This document shows, piece after piece, positions 19,692 to 29,014 of a DNA stretch of 64,000 bases. Every line of letters begins with the position of its first letter. The first letter of the stretch is position 1. The notes under the pieces are model-generated. The model made no database searches. It saw nothing but the letters and a program-made list of their open reading frames with translations, and had not been told where the DNA came from. Origin of the DNA: Thiosocius sp963759055 (GTDB lineage Bacteria > Pseudomonadota > Gammaproteobacteria > Chromatiales > Chromatiaceae); contig CAVWYD010000034.1 in assembly GCA_963759055.1 (NCBI GenBank), forward strand, positions 124,001 to 188,000. Reading direction: 5' to 3'. Both the position numbers and the translations under genes were made by a program.

Positions 19692-21125
19692 ATGAGTGAA
19701 CAGAGCGAAGTTGCGGATATCCGCACCCAGGTCGTGGTCCTGGGCGCAGGCCCGGGTGGCTATACCGCGGCTTTTCGCGCGGCCGATCTGGGCAAGCAGG
19801 TAGTCCTGGTTGAGCGTTTTGCGAGCCTGGGCGGCGTCTGTCTCAACGTCGGCTGTATCCCTTCGAAGGCCCTGCTGCATACCGCCGAGGTGATCAACGA
19901 GGTTGCCGAACTCGAGCACATGGGTGTGCGCTACACCCAACCGAAGATCGACCTCGACAAGATGCGCGCCGGCAAAGACAAGGTGGTCGGCAAGTTGACC
20001 GGTGGCCTGGTTGCGCTGGCCAAGCAGCGCAAGGTGCAGGTGGTGACCGGCGTGGCAAAGTTTGTCGACCCCAAACATTTGGAGGTGCAGACTGCCGACG
20101 GTCTCAGCCGTATCGAGTTTGAGCAATGCATCATCGCCTGTGGATCGAGCCCGGTGAAGATTCCCGGATTCCCCAATGACGATCCCCGACTGATCAATTC
20201 CACTGGTGCGCTCGCGCTGGAGGATGTGCCGAAAAAGATGCTGATCCTGGGTGGTGGCATCATCGGCCTGGAAATGGCCTCCGTGTATGCCACGCTTGGC
20301 AGTGAGATCGATATCGTCGAGTTGCAGGATGGCCTGATCCCGGGCTGCGATCGTGATCTGGTCAGGCCCCTGCAAAAACGCCTGGAAAAACAGGTCGCCA
20401 GTATCATGCTGAAGACCAAGGTCACGGATATCAAGGCGCAGAAGAACGGCCTGAAGGTATCTTTCGAGGGTGCGAAGGCACCGGACGCCAGGATCTATGA
20501 CAAGGTACTGGTCGCAGTGGGGCGCAGCCCGAACGGCAAGCAGATCAACGCCGAGGCGGCCGGCGTCCATGTCGACGAACGCGGTTTCATCCCCACCGAC
20601 GCGCACATGCGCACCAATGTTCCGCACATCTACGCCATCGGTGACGTGGTTGGAAACCCGATGCTGGCGCACAAGGCGACGCACGAGGCCAAGGTTGCAG
20701 CTGAGGTCATCGCCGGTCTGCCGGCATTGTTCGATCCGATGACCATTCCCTCGGTAGCCTATACCGATCCGGAGGTGGCATGGATGGGACTGACCGAGAT
20801 CGAGGCCAAAGCGAATGGCGTAGAAATCGAGAAGGGGGTATTCCCCTGGGCGGCATCCGGGCGCGCCTTGGGTATCGGGCGTGAAGAAGGCATGACCAAA
20901 CTGATCTTCGATGCCAAGACCAAGCGCCTTCTGGGTGCCGGCATCGTCGGGCGCAGTGCCGGTGAGTTGATCGGCGAGACCGTGCTGGCCCTGGAGATGG
21001 GCGCAGATGCCGAGGATATCGGGCTGACCATCCATCCGCATCCGACCCTGAACGAGACCATTTGCTTCGCCGCTGAGATGGCCGAGGGATCGATTACCGA
21101 TCTGATGCCGCCGAAGAAACGCTGA
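19692..21125 (+). CDS. lpdA: Dihydrolipoyl dehydrogenase (E3)
   Basis: FAD-dependent E3 that reoxidises dihydrolipoyl groups with NAD+. It has 477 residues. The FAD site is VVVLGAGPGGYTAAFRAADLG, the redox disulfide GGVCLNVGCIPSKALL (C50, C55), the NAD site ILGGGIIGLEMASVYATLG, and the active His-Glu pair lies in HPHPTLNE (H450, E455). The ATG at 19692 follows GAGGAG; an upstream in-frame opening at 19620 is not conserved. Confidence 0.97.
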   Translation: MSEQSEVADIRTQVVVLGAGPGGYTAAFRAADLGKQVVLVERFASLGGVCLNVGCIPSKALLHTAEVINEVAELEHMGVRYTQPKIDLDKMRAGKDKVVGKLTGGLVALAKQRKVQVVTGVAKFVDPKHLEVQTADGLSRIEFEQCIIACGSSPVKIPGFPNDDPRLINSTGALALEDVPKKMLILGGGIIGLEMASVYATLGSEIDIVELQDGLIPGCDRDLVRPLQKRLEKQVASIMLKTKVTDIKAQKNGLKVSFEGAKAPDARIYDKVLVAVGRSPNGKQINAEAAGVHVDERGFIPTDAHMRTNVPHIYAIGDVVGNPMLAHKATHEAKVAAEVIAGLPALFDPMTIPSVAYTDPEVAWMGLTEIEAKANGVEIEKGVFPWAASGRALGIGREEGMTKLIFDAKTKRLLGAGIVGRSAGELIGETVLALEMGADAEDIGLTIHPHPTLNETICFAAEMAEGSITDLMPPKKR

Positions 21126-21195
21126 GGCTGGGTTTTGTGCGCGTCAGCGCGAACAAATCGCACTCCAAGATTCAGCGTTACCTGCACTGTTCACC

Positions 21196-21984
21196 ATGGT
21201 CGAACTAAATTTCAGAACCCACGGCGAACCGGGTAGACCCGTGATCGTCCTGTTACATGGCCTGTTTGGCTCCTCGACCAACTGGGGCACGGTCGCGCGC
21301 CACCTGAGTCCCGATTACCACGTGCTGATTCCTGATCTGCGCAACCATGGTCAGTCGCCGCACGATCCCGATTGCGGCTACGAAGCGATGGTTGCCGATG
21401 TGCTGCACCTGCTCGATGTTGAGGGATTCAACGAGGCCACCCTGGTGGGTCACAGCATGGGTGGCAAGGTCGCGATGCATCTGGCGTTGAATCACCCGCA
21501 GCGGGTCAGCGGCCTGGCCGTGGTCGATATGTCGCCCGTGAGCTATACGCACGATTTCGATGACGTCGTGCAAGGCTTCCGCGCGGTCGATCTCGCGTCC
21601 ATCCGCAACCGTTCGGATGCTGATGCGCAGATGGCGTCTCGCGTCAGCCTTGCCGGGGTGCGCGCCTTTCTGCTGCAGAATCTGGTCAAGCGACCCGATG
21701 GATGGGCCTGGCGCCTGAACATCGATGCCCTGGCCGCGGCCCAGACTGAGATCACCGGTTTTCCGTCACAGGCCGCGGATGCTGTCTTCGAGCGTCCGGT
21801 CAGCTTTATCTACGGCGAGCTGTCCGACTATGTAACCCCGGCCTATGAGCCCGAGACCCGGCGTCTATTCCCCGCAGCGACCCTGTGTCCGGTTGCACAG
21901 GCGGGCCACTGGGTCTATGCGGAGCAACCGCAGGGGTTCATGGCCTGCCTGGATTCATACCTCGCCCGACCGGCAGACGGTTAA
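21196..21984 (+). CDS. Alpha/beta-hydrolase, YbfF-like esterase
   Basis: A 262-residue cytoplasmic alpha/beta-hydrolase. Oxyanion region LLHGLFGSSTNWG, nucleophile elbow GHSMGG (S87), acid after SFIYGELSDYV and catalytic His in QAGHWVYAEQP (H238). DLRNHGQSPHDP and the overall length match YbfF, an acyl-CoA thioesterase/esterase family. The natural substrate is unknown. It lies about 70 bases after lpdA and is convergent with the TlpA-like gene. Confidence 0.88.
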   Translation: MVELNFRTHGEPGRPVIVLLHGLFGSSTNWGTVARHLSPDYHVLIPDLRNHGQSPHDPDCGYEAMVADVLHLLDVEGFNEATLVGHSMGGKVAMHLALNHPQRVSGLAVVDMSPVSYTHDFDDVVQGFRAVDLASIRNRSDADAQMASRVSLAGVRAFLLQNLVKRPDGWAWRLNIDALAAAQTEITGFPSQAADAVFERPVSFIYGELSDYVTPAYEPETRRLFPAATLCPVAQAGHWVYAEQPQGFMACLDSYLARPADG

Positions 21985-22003
21985 TCGACGAACCTGGGCT
22001 CGA

Positions 22004-22562
22004 TCATTCCCCGCCCGTCGCCTGCTCTGCAGTCATTTGCTTGAGCATCCCGATGATGTCGTCGCGGTCCCACTCCACCGGCCCACGCGCGATGTAACGG
22101 ATTTGGCCGCTGCGGTCCAGGAGGTAGGCAGTGGGTAAGACATCGGCGCCCCAGGCCTTGAATACGGTGCTGTCCCTGTCCAGCAGGACCGGGAACCCGA
22201 TGCCAAGCCTCGCCGCAGCCGCCTTCGCCCGGCGCTCGCCTTCCCCGACGTTCACGCCGATCACGGTGAACGGCTGGTCTGACATCGTTGTCGCCAGTCG
22301 CTGGATACCGGGCATCTCCTCGATGCAGGGGCTGCACCAGCTCGCCCAGAAGGTCACCAGCACGACCTTGCCGGTGAATTCGTCCAGGCTGCGTTGTTGT
22401 TCCCGCGAGGTCCGGCAGGCTGAAACCGGGTGACGGCGCCGCCGGCACCTCGGACAGTTCGCCGGCGGGGGTGGGGAGCGGGAAGAGCCACAGCAGCGAT
22501 AGCATCAGAACCATACTCGCGGTATTGCGAAGTGCGGCTCGTGTGCTGTTTGCAGAAATCAT
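22004..22562 (-). CDS. TlpA-type exported thioredoxin, one frameshift
   Basis: Periplasmic thiol-disulfide protein of the TlpA/ResA class, typically used in cytochrome c maturation. A hydrophobic signal segment (VLMLSLLWLFPLPTPAGE) is followed by SPGFSLPDLAG. The frame then changes near 22395 and the protein resumes as RSLDEFTGKVVLVTFWASWC with active site CSPC, then VIGVNVGEG and VLPTAYLLDRSGQI. Both parts are well conserved, so a single indel (real or error) splits one gene. Its neighbour upstream is the multihaem cytochrome, in line with a role in haem ligation. Confidence 0.8.
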
Positions 22563-22689
22563 GCGCGATGGTCCCCGGTTGGATGAAATACTTTGTGGCA
22601 CAGATATCACGTCCCAGCGGTGCCCGCTACGGGTGGGCAGGGCACGGCGGTGACTGAATCCGCGCGTGGTGGTTTCTGAGTCGCCACAG

Positions 22690-22720
22690 AAAAAGGCCCC
22701 GCGGATTGCCCGACGGGACC
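22690..22720 (-). terminator. Terminator of the multihaem cytochrome unit
   Basis: On the minus strand GGTCCCG and CGGGGCC pair across an 11-base loop region and are followed by TTTTTC. It lies about 50 bases after the cytochrome stop. Confidence 0.7.
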
Positions 22721-22770
22721 AACAATTGAGAGGGCGGCGTCCCTGCCGCCAGCGAGAGCTGATCGGACCG

Positions 22771-25700
22771 TCAGTCTCCGAAGAGCTCGTTTTTCCAGAC
22801 TGTGGCACAGATCGCAGGCGCCCGGTTCGCCCGCCGCCACCGTGCGGTTGCGTGTCTCTCGACGTTGCAGCTGCGATCAAGCGGTGCGCGCGACAGTACC
22901 GTGCCCTGTGGTCGTCGCCGTGGCACGCCCGACAGGTGCCACCGCCGGGCTGGCCATTCTCACGCTTGGCGAGGTCCTTGTGCCCTTCCTTCCAGAAGCG
23001 TCGGTCGTTGCACCAGGTGCATGCCGTGCGGACCCGCCCTGGGTGTCGTCACGGCAGCTCGGCTGGTGACGTGGCAGGTGGTGCACTCGATGAGCGTACC
23101 GGTATGACCCTGCAGCTGATTCGCCGTCACGTTGTCGTTGGCGTTCGGATTGCCGTTCGGCCACTCCGCGTGGGTCGCGCCGTGGCAGCCCTCACACATC
23201 ACGCCGCCATGCCCGGTGCTGACCCGATACAGCTTCGGGTTGCCCGCACCGTTGTTCAGCGTGCCGTTGAACTCCTCGGCACCACCGGTTCGGCGAAGCG
23301 CTTGTTGGTGGGCACGATCGGCGTTGCCTTGAGATCGTCCGCACGGTAGGCCGGCGCAGACGGATGCCGTCGGCGTTGCCCTGGATATCGCGTCGGATTG
23401 ACCAGCGTACCGTCCATCACCGGCCAGGTTGTCGGTCGCATAACCGGTGTGGCAGGAACCACAGCCCGGCTCGTTGGCCCAGGGGACACGCGGGGTTGTT
23501 CGGGTTGGTGTAGAAATCGGCCGCAAGGTGGAAGTCCCCCGGATTGTCGGGCGAGACGTCACGCGTGAAGTCGTCACCGACCTCGGCCATCTGGCCGTGG
23601 CAGTCCTGGCAGACCAGTGCCACCGTTGGCCATGGCGCCGCGCATGCACTGGGTGCGCTTGCCCGGGATGGCACAGGTAGCAGGTCTCTTCCAGGACCTG
23701 CCGGGTAAGCGCCGGGTCACGACGGATACCCTGGTCATCGATGGCCGGTGGCATGTCGGGGATCAGCAGTTTGCCGTTGGCATCGGTCACCGTCCCATGA
23801 TGGCTGTGCATCACGTTGGACATGGACTTGTGCTTTACCTGGTCACGCCATTGGCAGTTGAAGAAAGCAGCATATCGTTGAGCTGCAGTTCACCATCATT
23901 CTCCGGGCCAAGCGGACCCGAGCTGCGCCAGGTCGAGTGCCGGCGTGTAGTGACACGTCTGGCAGACCACCGGGGTGGTCAGTGTTCGCAGCGTTCGTGC
24001 CGTGCTTCTGATCGTGCAGGCGCAGGATATTTATGTCGCTTGCCCACTCGACGCTGACTTCCAGCGGCACTTCGCCCGTATTGGGGGTCGTCCGGATCGT
24101 CCGGCGTTATCCGGGGTGCCGATGCAGTCGCTACATTTGTCAGATCGGCGAATCGCTGCACCATTACCTCCGTCGGCAATCGCTGCGTGGCAGATTGGCA
24201 CGCTGGCCTCACCGGAGATCGGCATGACCGTGTCCAGACTGGCGACCGCGGTTGCCGTCCACATGCGCCTCGCACCCGCACCAGCGGGTACGGGTTCTCG
24301 CGACCGAAGTCGTCGAACGCCGCGATCGGGATGCCCGGGCGCCTCGAACAAGTTCAGGTCCGCCGACATAGCCGAACGGGAAGTTGACGAAGAACGGCAG
24401 GGTGCCGATGTGCTCGTGGAACGGCTGCGGTTCGTTGATCACGTAGGGCGCAGTCGATCCCCGGCATCGCCTGCTGGCTGGCGTGCAGTTCACCGTTCTC
24501 CAGATAAAGCTGCTCCACATCCGGTACTGGCAGGCCGATGTCGACGTTCTGCGCAGGGTCGTTCGGGCCGTAACAGAGGTCAAGGATGCCTACCGACTGA
24601 TCAGTGGCCGTGGTACTGGGATTGCCGTTCTCGCGATGTAGAACGGCAGGGTAAAAGGTGCATAGGCCTGGGATGCGATATCCCAGAAGTTGGTCTTGTA
24701 GACCGTTGCCATCCGCCTCCGAGGACAGGGCTTGGCCATTCGGCGACCTTGGCCAATGGCCGGATCAGTCCGGGTTGGAGGCTGCCGAGTAGAACAGTTC
24801 GACCTCGCCCTCGTCCAGGACTCGAGGCCGGCCGCTCGCACCACGCTCGATCACCTGCGCATGCAGTACGTGGAACGGCGGCAGGATGCTGGAGATGCGG
24901 GTGTCCAGGTCGCCGCAGTGCATGCCCAGGTCGTTGATGGCCAGCACGCGGTAGCCGCCATTCAACACCGTGTCCACCTCGCCCACCGCCGGGTCCGGGC
25001 AGCCGTTCTGGCTGGTCGAGTTGATCGAGACGCCCTCGGCAACCGGGACGCAGACCGCGACGTTTTCGACGCCGTTGCCTGTCAGGTCGACGTTGACGTG
25101 CGGAGCTGTCGGGGTCGTTGCTGTTGACTGCCAGAATTCCGCTGTCGTCGCCGACCTCGCCCGGGTGTATAGCTCACGGAGACGTTCTGCGGAGCCGCCG
25201 GCGGCCACGCTGAAGCTGGTCGCGCGGCGCGATGGCGAAGTCGCTGCTTCCGGTGCGTACGCAGGGTCACCTCACAGGCGGCATCACCGTTGTTGCTCAC
25301 GGTGGTACTCAGGGTCTTCGAGCTACCCAGGTTGACGCTGCCGAAGTCGAGCGCCAGAGGGCCGACGGCGATGTCGCAGACGGCCACTGGCGGCGGTGGG
25401 GTGCCACCCTCGTTGCTGCAGTTGTTCGGGGCGCGTCGCACATTCTTGTCATCGGCGTTGCCACCGGCCTGCGCGGTTACATCGCACGGCACCGGATCCG
25501 GGTTCGGAATGCGGAATCTCCAATCGCCGTCGCTGTCGGCCTGGGTGGTGCCGAGCTCGGCACCATTGTCTTCAATTTTGCCGTACCTGATCGTCACGGT
25601 AGCGTTGTTCGGCGCATTTTTGCCGCGCACCGTCAGTCTGTCGCGGTCGTTGCTCCAGTTCGCGCGATCGATATCGACTCGTCAGCCGCCCAGGCGGTCG

Positions 25701-25815
25701 TCGCGCCGGCCAGGCCGAACAGGATGCCGATGAAAACGAGCATGTTCAGGATGCGCCCGCTGTGTTCGGTTTTCTTTTTTTGAGTAGTTTGATTGACTGG
25801 CGCCATAGGATTCAT
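22771..25815 (-). pseudogene. Multihaem c-type cytochrome with HYDIN/Ig-like N-terminal region, broken by many frameshifts
   Basis: One gene of about 3 kb is recognisable across all three minus frames. A good RBS (GGAAGGAG) precedes the ATG at 25815. Then come a signal peptide (LVFIGILFGLAGATTAWAA), Ig/HYDIN-like segments (ALDFGSVNLGSSKTLSTTVS, NVSVSYTPG, VNVDLTGNGVENVAV), a domain with YRVLAINDLGMHC and SILPPFHVLHAQVIERG, and a haem region. Eight intact CxxCH motifs are seen, in order CQTCH, CYLCH, CQDCH, CGSCH, CEGCH, CTTCH, CRACH and CDLCH. Two more are damaged by indels (near 24185 and 24130). Five shifts fall within 25255-25075. The protein would be a periplasmic or outer-surface electron carrier. 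Confidence 0.75.
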
Positions 25816-25898
25816 TTTCTAACTCCTTCCACCCGAGGTATCCCGGTTTGTTTTTCGACTGACAGCAAAACATCTACAGGATCTGTCTGTTTGTTCAT
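25812..25898 (-). CDS. 28-codon ORF translationally coupled to the cytochrome gene
   Basis: ATG at 25898 has GGGAG nine bases ahead. The peptide (starts MNKQTDPVDVLLSVEKQTG) is hydrophilic and ends in TGA overlapping the cytochrome ATG as ATGA. A second RBS lies inside its last codons. The geometry indicates translational coupling; the peptide itself has no recognised relatives and may act only as a leader. Confidence 0.5.
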   Translation of the reverse strand: MNKQTDPVDVLLSVEKQTGIPRVEGVRK

Positions 25899-26551
25899 TC
25901 GGTGTTTCTCCCTAGGTGCCCGCTGCAGCGAACTGAATCAGTTTTTTTGGGGGGCTCTTTGCCCCGATATCAACAAGCGTCAAGTGATCTCGTAGGACCT
26001 TCCTTAAGGTTTTCTTAAATCGGCCACGAAAGATGCCGGCGCGTGTTTCGATATGAGAACTACCTCACCTTTTTCTCTAAGTCGTCACCGACTCGAACCA
26101 TTCGACCCAACCGGAGTCGCTCAATCGGCCGTTCCGTGAATTCGGATCGCCGATGCCAGCCATTGACCGATGAACCTTAGCCGTTCAGCAAAAATCGCCA
26201 AGCGATTACGCCACAGTTTTTGAATTTCCTCGCCCGATAAAGCGCGAAACTGTGAACGGCTTCGGGTTTCGTGCTTCTGCACAGTCGGATCGATCCGCAA
26301 TAGATTCACGGGTTTCAGCAAAAACGTATCGGACGGTGCTTTTTATCCATGCCGGTGGGAAATATTTGCTCGATTCTGGTCATGGAATGGTCCCCTCGAC
26401 TCCGAGACCGATGCTTTGGACGCTGTTTTTCCAGCACATGCCGACATAAGCTGATCGTCGACTACCCCGAACTCGCATAGTGGGCTTACCATGGTGGTCG
26501 GCCGGTGAACGACGCCAAGAATATTTGTCGTGGGAACGAAAGGAGTGTGTT
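25899..26551. other. Intergenic region between divergent cytochrome and thioredoxin units
   Basis: About 650 bases with no convincing gene. It contains the PmrA-type box at 26003-26019 and a G-run followed by CTCTTTGCCCC near 25950. A 66-codon minus frame (26121-26321, TTG start, no clear RBS) is the only protein-like stretch (SGEEIQKLWRNRLAIFAERL), and I do not trust it. The lower GC than the flanks fits regulatory DNA. Confidence 0.4.
26003..26019 (-). promoter_or_regulatory. PmrA/QseB-type direct-repeat box upstream of the cytochrome unit
   Basis: Read on the minus strand, TTTAAG-AAAAC-CTTAAG fits the published PmrA consensus YTTAAKNNNNNYTTAAK exactly. It lies about 105 bases before the leader ORF start. 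A second exact match is at 45689-45705. Confidence 0.55.
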
Positions 26552-26788
26552 TTGAAAAACATCAAGGTACTCGGCTCCGGCTGCAAAAACTGCGAGACGA
26601 CGGCCAGACTGATAAAGATCGCGGCCGATCAGGCAGGCGTCGAGATCGAGCTGGAAAAGGTCACGGACATCGCGCAGATCATGGCTTACGGCGTGATGTC
26701 CACGCCCGGCGTCGTGGTCGACGGCAAGCTGGTGCATGCCGGTGGGCTGCCGGGCCCCGACCTGATTCGTCAGTGGATCAGCCAGTGA
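26552..26788 (+). CDS. Small thioredoxin-fold protein (TM0996/MTH895 family)
   Basis: A 78-residue thioredoxin-like protein with active site SGCKNCETT (C11, C14), then MSTPGVVVDGKLVHAG with the cis-proline loop. TTG start with AAAGGAG seven bases ahead. The family commonly sits beside DUF318-type permeases, as here (17-base gap). The pair is often linked to metal/metalloid or redox stress, but its reaction has not been shown. Confidence 0.88.
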   Translation: MKNIKVLGSGCKNCETTARLIKIAADQAGVEIELEKVTDIAQIMAYGVMSTPGVVVDGKLVHAGGLPGPDLIRQWISQ

Positions 26789-26804
26789 ATCGGAGAATGC
26801 GCTA

Positions 26805-27776
26805 GTGTTCGCAGCACTGGCCGACCTGCTCGTCTACCGCGGTATCGGTCTGGATCCTGCCAGTCACACCGCGGCGGCCCTGCACTTCTTCGTCATGGAT
26901 GTGGCCAAGATCTTTGTGATGCTGGTCTTGATCATCTATGTCATGGGCCTGTTGCGCGCGTTCCTGTCGCCCGAACGAGTGCGCGATTACGTGCGCAATC
27001 GCCCCGATTGGCAGGCGCGCGGCATGGCCGTGACCCTGGGTGCGATAACACCCTTCTGCTCCTGTTCTTCGGTTCCCCTGTTCATTGGTTTCGTTGAGGC
27101 GGGTATCCCGCTGGGGGTCACATTTTCCTTTCTGATCGCCTCGCCGATGATCAACGAGGTGGCCGCGGTGATCCTGGTCGGCATCCTCGGCTGGAAACTG
27201 GCCGCACTGTATGTTGCTGCCGGGCTTTTGGTGGCCTGGTTCGGCGGACTCGCCATGCAGTGGTTCAGGCCGGAGCGCTGGGTCGAAGAATATGTGTGGA
27301 AGATCCAGATGGGCCAGGCCGTGCGTCCGGAACCGGATGCCTCGTTCAGGGGTCGCCACCGTTATGCCTTCGCCGAGGTGAAAGAGATCGTCGGCCGGAT
27401 CTGGAAATGGGTCCTGATCGGAATCGGCGTGGGTGCCCTGTTTCACGGCTTTGTCCCGGAGAGCTGGGTGTCGGACAACCTGGCCTCGGGAAACTGGTAC
27501 GACGTGCCGACTGCAGTTTTACTCGGCATACCGCTTTATTCCAACGCCACGGGGATCATCCCGGTGGCCGAGGCCATGTTGACCAAAGGTGTTGCGATCG
27601 GGACCACCCTGGCCCTGATGATGAGTGTTGCCGCACTTTCACTGCCGGAGATGCTGATCCTGCGCAAGGTGGTCAAATGGCAGGCCCTGGCGCTGTTCGC
27701 CGCTGTGCTGGCCGTCGCGTTCGTGCTCGTGGGCTGGGGTTTCAATGCGCTGACGCTTTCGCTCCAGTTCGGATAA
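26805..27776 (+). CDS. DUF318/UPF0718-type permease
   Basis: A 323-residue inner-membrane protein with about eight TM helices. It has the family motif ITPFCSCSSVPLFIGFVEAG in the first repeat and PLYSNATGIIPVAEAML in the second. This motif pair places it with the permease family that includes ArsP. The cysteines of CSCSS suggest soft-metal or metalloid handling, but the substrate is not known. GTG start, GGAG ahead; likely cotranscribed with the thioredoxin. Confidence 0.85.
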   Translation: MFAALADLLVYRGIGLDPASHTAAALHFFVMDVAKIFVMLVLIIYVMGLLRAFLSPERVRDYVRNRPDWQARGMAVTLGAITPFCSCSSVPLFIGFVEAGIPLGVTFSFLIASPMINEVAAVILVGILGWKLAALYVAAGLLVAWFGGLAMQWFRPERWVEEYVWKIQMGQAVRPEPDASFRGRHRYAFAEVKEIVGRIWKWVLIGIGVGALFHGFVPESWVSDNLASGNWYDVPTAVLLGIPLYSNATGIIPVAEAMLTKGVAIGTTLALMMSVAALSLPEMLILRKVVKWQALALFAAVLAVAFVLVGWGFNALTLSLQFG

Positions 27777-27808
27777 GAACTCTGCCGGCGCCGGTTGTGA
27801 CGGGTCGA

Positions 27809-29008
27809 TCACTCGGCACGCAATGCGGTTACCGGGTCCAGCCCCGCCGCGCGCATGGCCGGCACAACGCCCGCAATCAGTCCGATGCCCACGGCGATCA
27901 AAAGCGCCAGCAGGGCGTAGTCCCAGGCGACATGTGTCGGCAGTCCCGGGACCGCGATGGCGATCAGCCATGCGCCGCCAATACCGATGAGCAGGCCGAC
28001 GATGCCGCCACAGGCGGCAAGCACCACGGCCTCACCGAGGAAAAGGCCCATGACCTGATTCCTCCCGGCCCCCAGGGCGCGCAACAGACCGACCTCCGGA
28101 GTGCGCTCGTTCACCGAGATGGTCATGATGGTGAGGATGCCGATACCCCCTACCAGCAGCGAGATGGCGCCCAGTGCACCCACCGCCAGGGTCAGGACAT
28201 CCAGTACCGAACCCAGAACGTCGAGCATCTGGTCCTGCGTAACGATGGTGAAGTCCTCGCTGCCGTGGCGGGCCATCAGCCTGGCCTTTATCCGCTTCGC
28301 CAGCTCTGCCGCGTCGCTGCCGGGGGCGTACAGTACGTCCACCTCCATCAGGCTTTCGCGATCGAACATCGCCATCGCCCTGGCAACCGGGATGTAGACC
28401 GTATCGTCGAGGTCGAAACCGAGCATCTGGCCCTTGGGCTGCATGGTGCCGATGATGCGGTAGGTTTCGCTGCCGACGCGGATGCGTTCACCCAGCGGTG
28501 ATCTCGTACCGAAAAGCTCGCTGCGCAGTTTGCTGCCCAGAACCGCGAAGGCGCGCGCTCGGCGCGGCTCATCCGCGGGCAGGAACCGACCGAGTGCCGG
28601 CTTGATCTGCCATACCTCCGGAACACCCGGTCCGGTTCCAAATACCGTGGTGCGGCGGGTTCGGCCATCCGCCTCCACCGCGGCATTGCCTTGCACGAAC
28701 GGCACCACGTCCTGGATCTGAGGCAGCTGTTTGAGGTTTTCGGCATCGTCCAGGCTGAGCGGGCGAACATTGCTGAAGATGGCACCGGAAACGCCAAAGG
28801 TCTGGGTCTTGCCCGGCGATATTGCGATCAGGTTGGTGCCGAACTGGGTGAATTCCTGAACCACGAATCGCTGCACGCCCTCGCCGATGGCAGTCAGCAA
28901 TACCACTGCCGCGATACCGACCGCGATACCCAGGCCTGTGAGCAGGCTGCGCGTGCGATGCGCAAGGATCGCGCTGCCGGTAAGGTGTATGAGGTCGTTC
29001 AGCCGCAT
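27809..29008 (-). CDS. MacB-like ABC transporter permease (second of two)
   Basis: A 399-residue type VII ABC permease: TM helix near the N-terminus (ILAHRTRSLLTGLGIAVGIA), a large periplasmic MacB_PCD domain (about 45-245) and three C-terminal TM helices in the FtsX domain (LLVGGIGILTIMTISVNERTPEVGLLRALGAG region). It lacks a fused ATPase. Six bases separate it from the other permease, so the two probably form a heterodimer. Confidence 0.9.
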   Translation of the reverse strand: MRLNDLIHLTGSAILAHRTRSLLTGLGIAVGIAAVVLLTAIGEGVQRFVVQEFTQFGTNLIAISPGKTQTFGVSGAIFSNVRPLSLDDAENLKQLPQIQDVVPFVQGNAAVEADGRTRRTTVFGTGPGVPEVWQIKPALGRFLPADEPRRARAFAVLGSKLRSELFGTRSPLGERIRVGSETYRIIGTMQPKGQMLGFDLDDTVYIPVARAMAMFDRESLMEVDVLYAPGSDAAELAKRIKARLMARHGSEDFTIVTQDQMLDVLGSVLDVLTLAVGALGAISLLVGGIGILTIMTISVNERTPEVGLLRALGAGRNQVMGLFLGEAVVLAACGGIVGLLIGIGGAWLIAIAVPGLPTHVAWDYALLALLIAVGIGLIAGVVPAMRAAGLDPVTALRAE

Positions 29009-29014
29009 GCTTTG

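Noticed and set aside
26121..26321. 66-codon minus-strand ORF upstream of the thioredoxin gene
   Set aside because: Reasonable amino-acid composition, but a TTG start, no Shine-Dalgarno and no neighbour logic; left as part of the intergenic entry.
27260..28501. A 413-codon plus-strand frame crossing the end of the permease and the MacB-like gene
   Set aside because: Overlaps two confident genes in other frames and has no recognisable domain.
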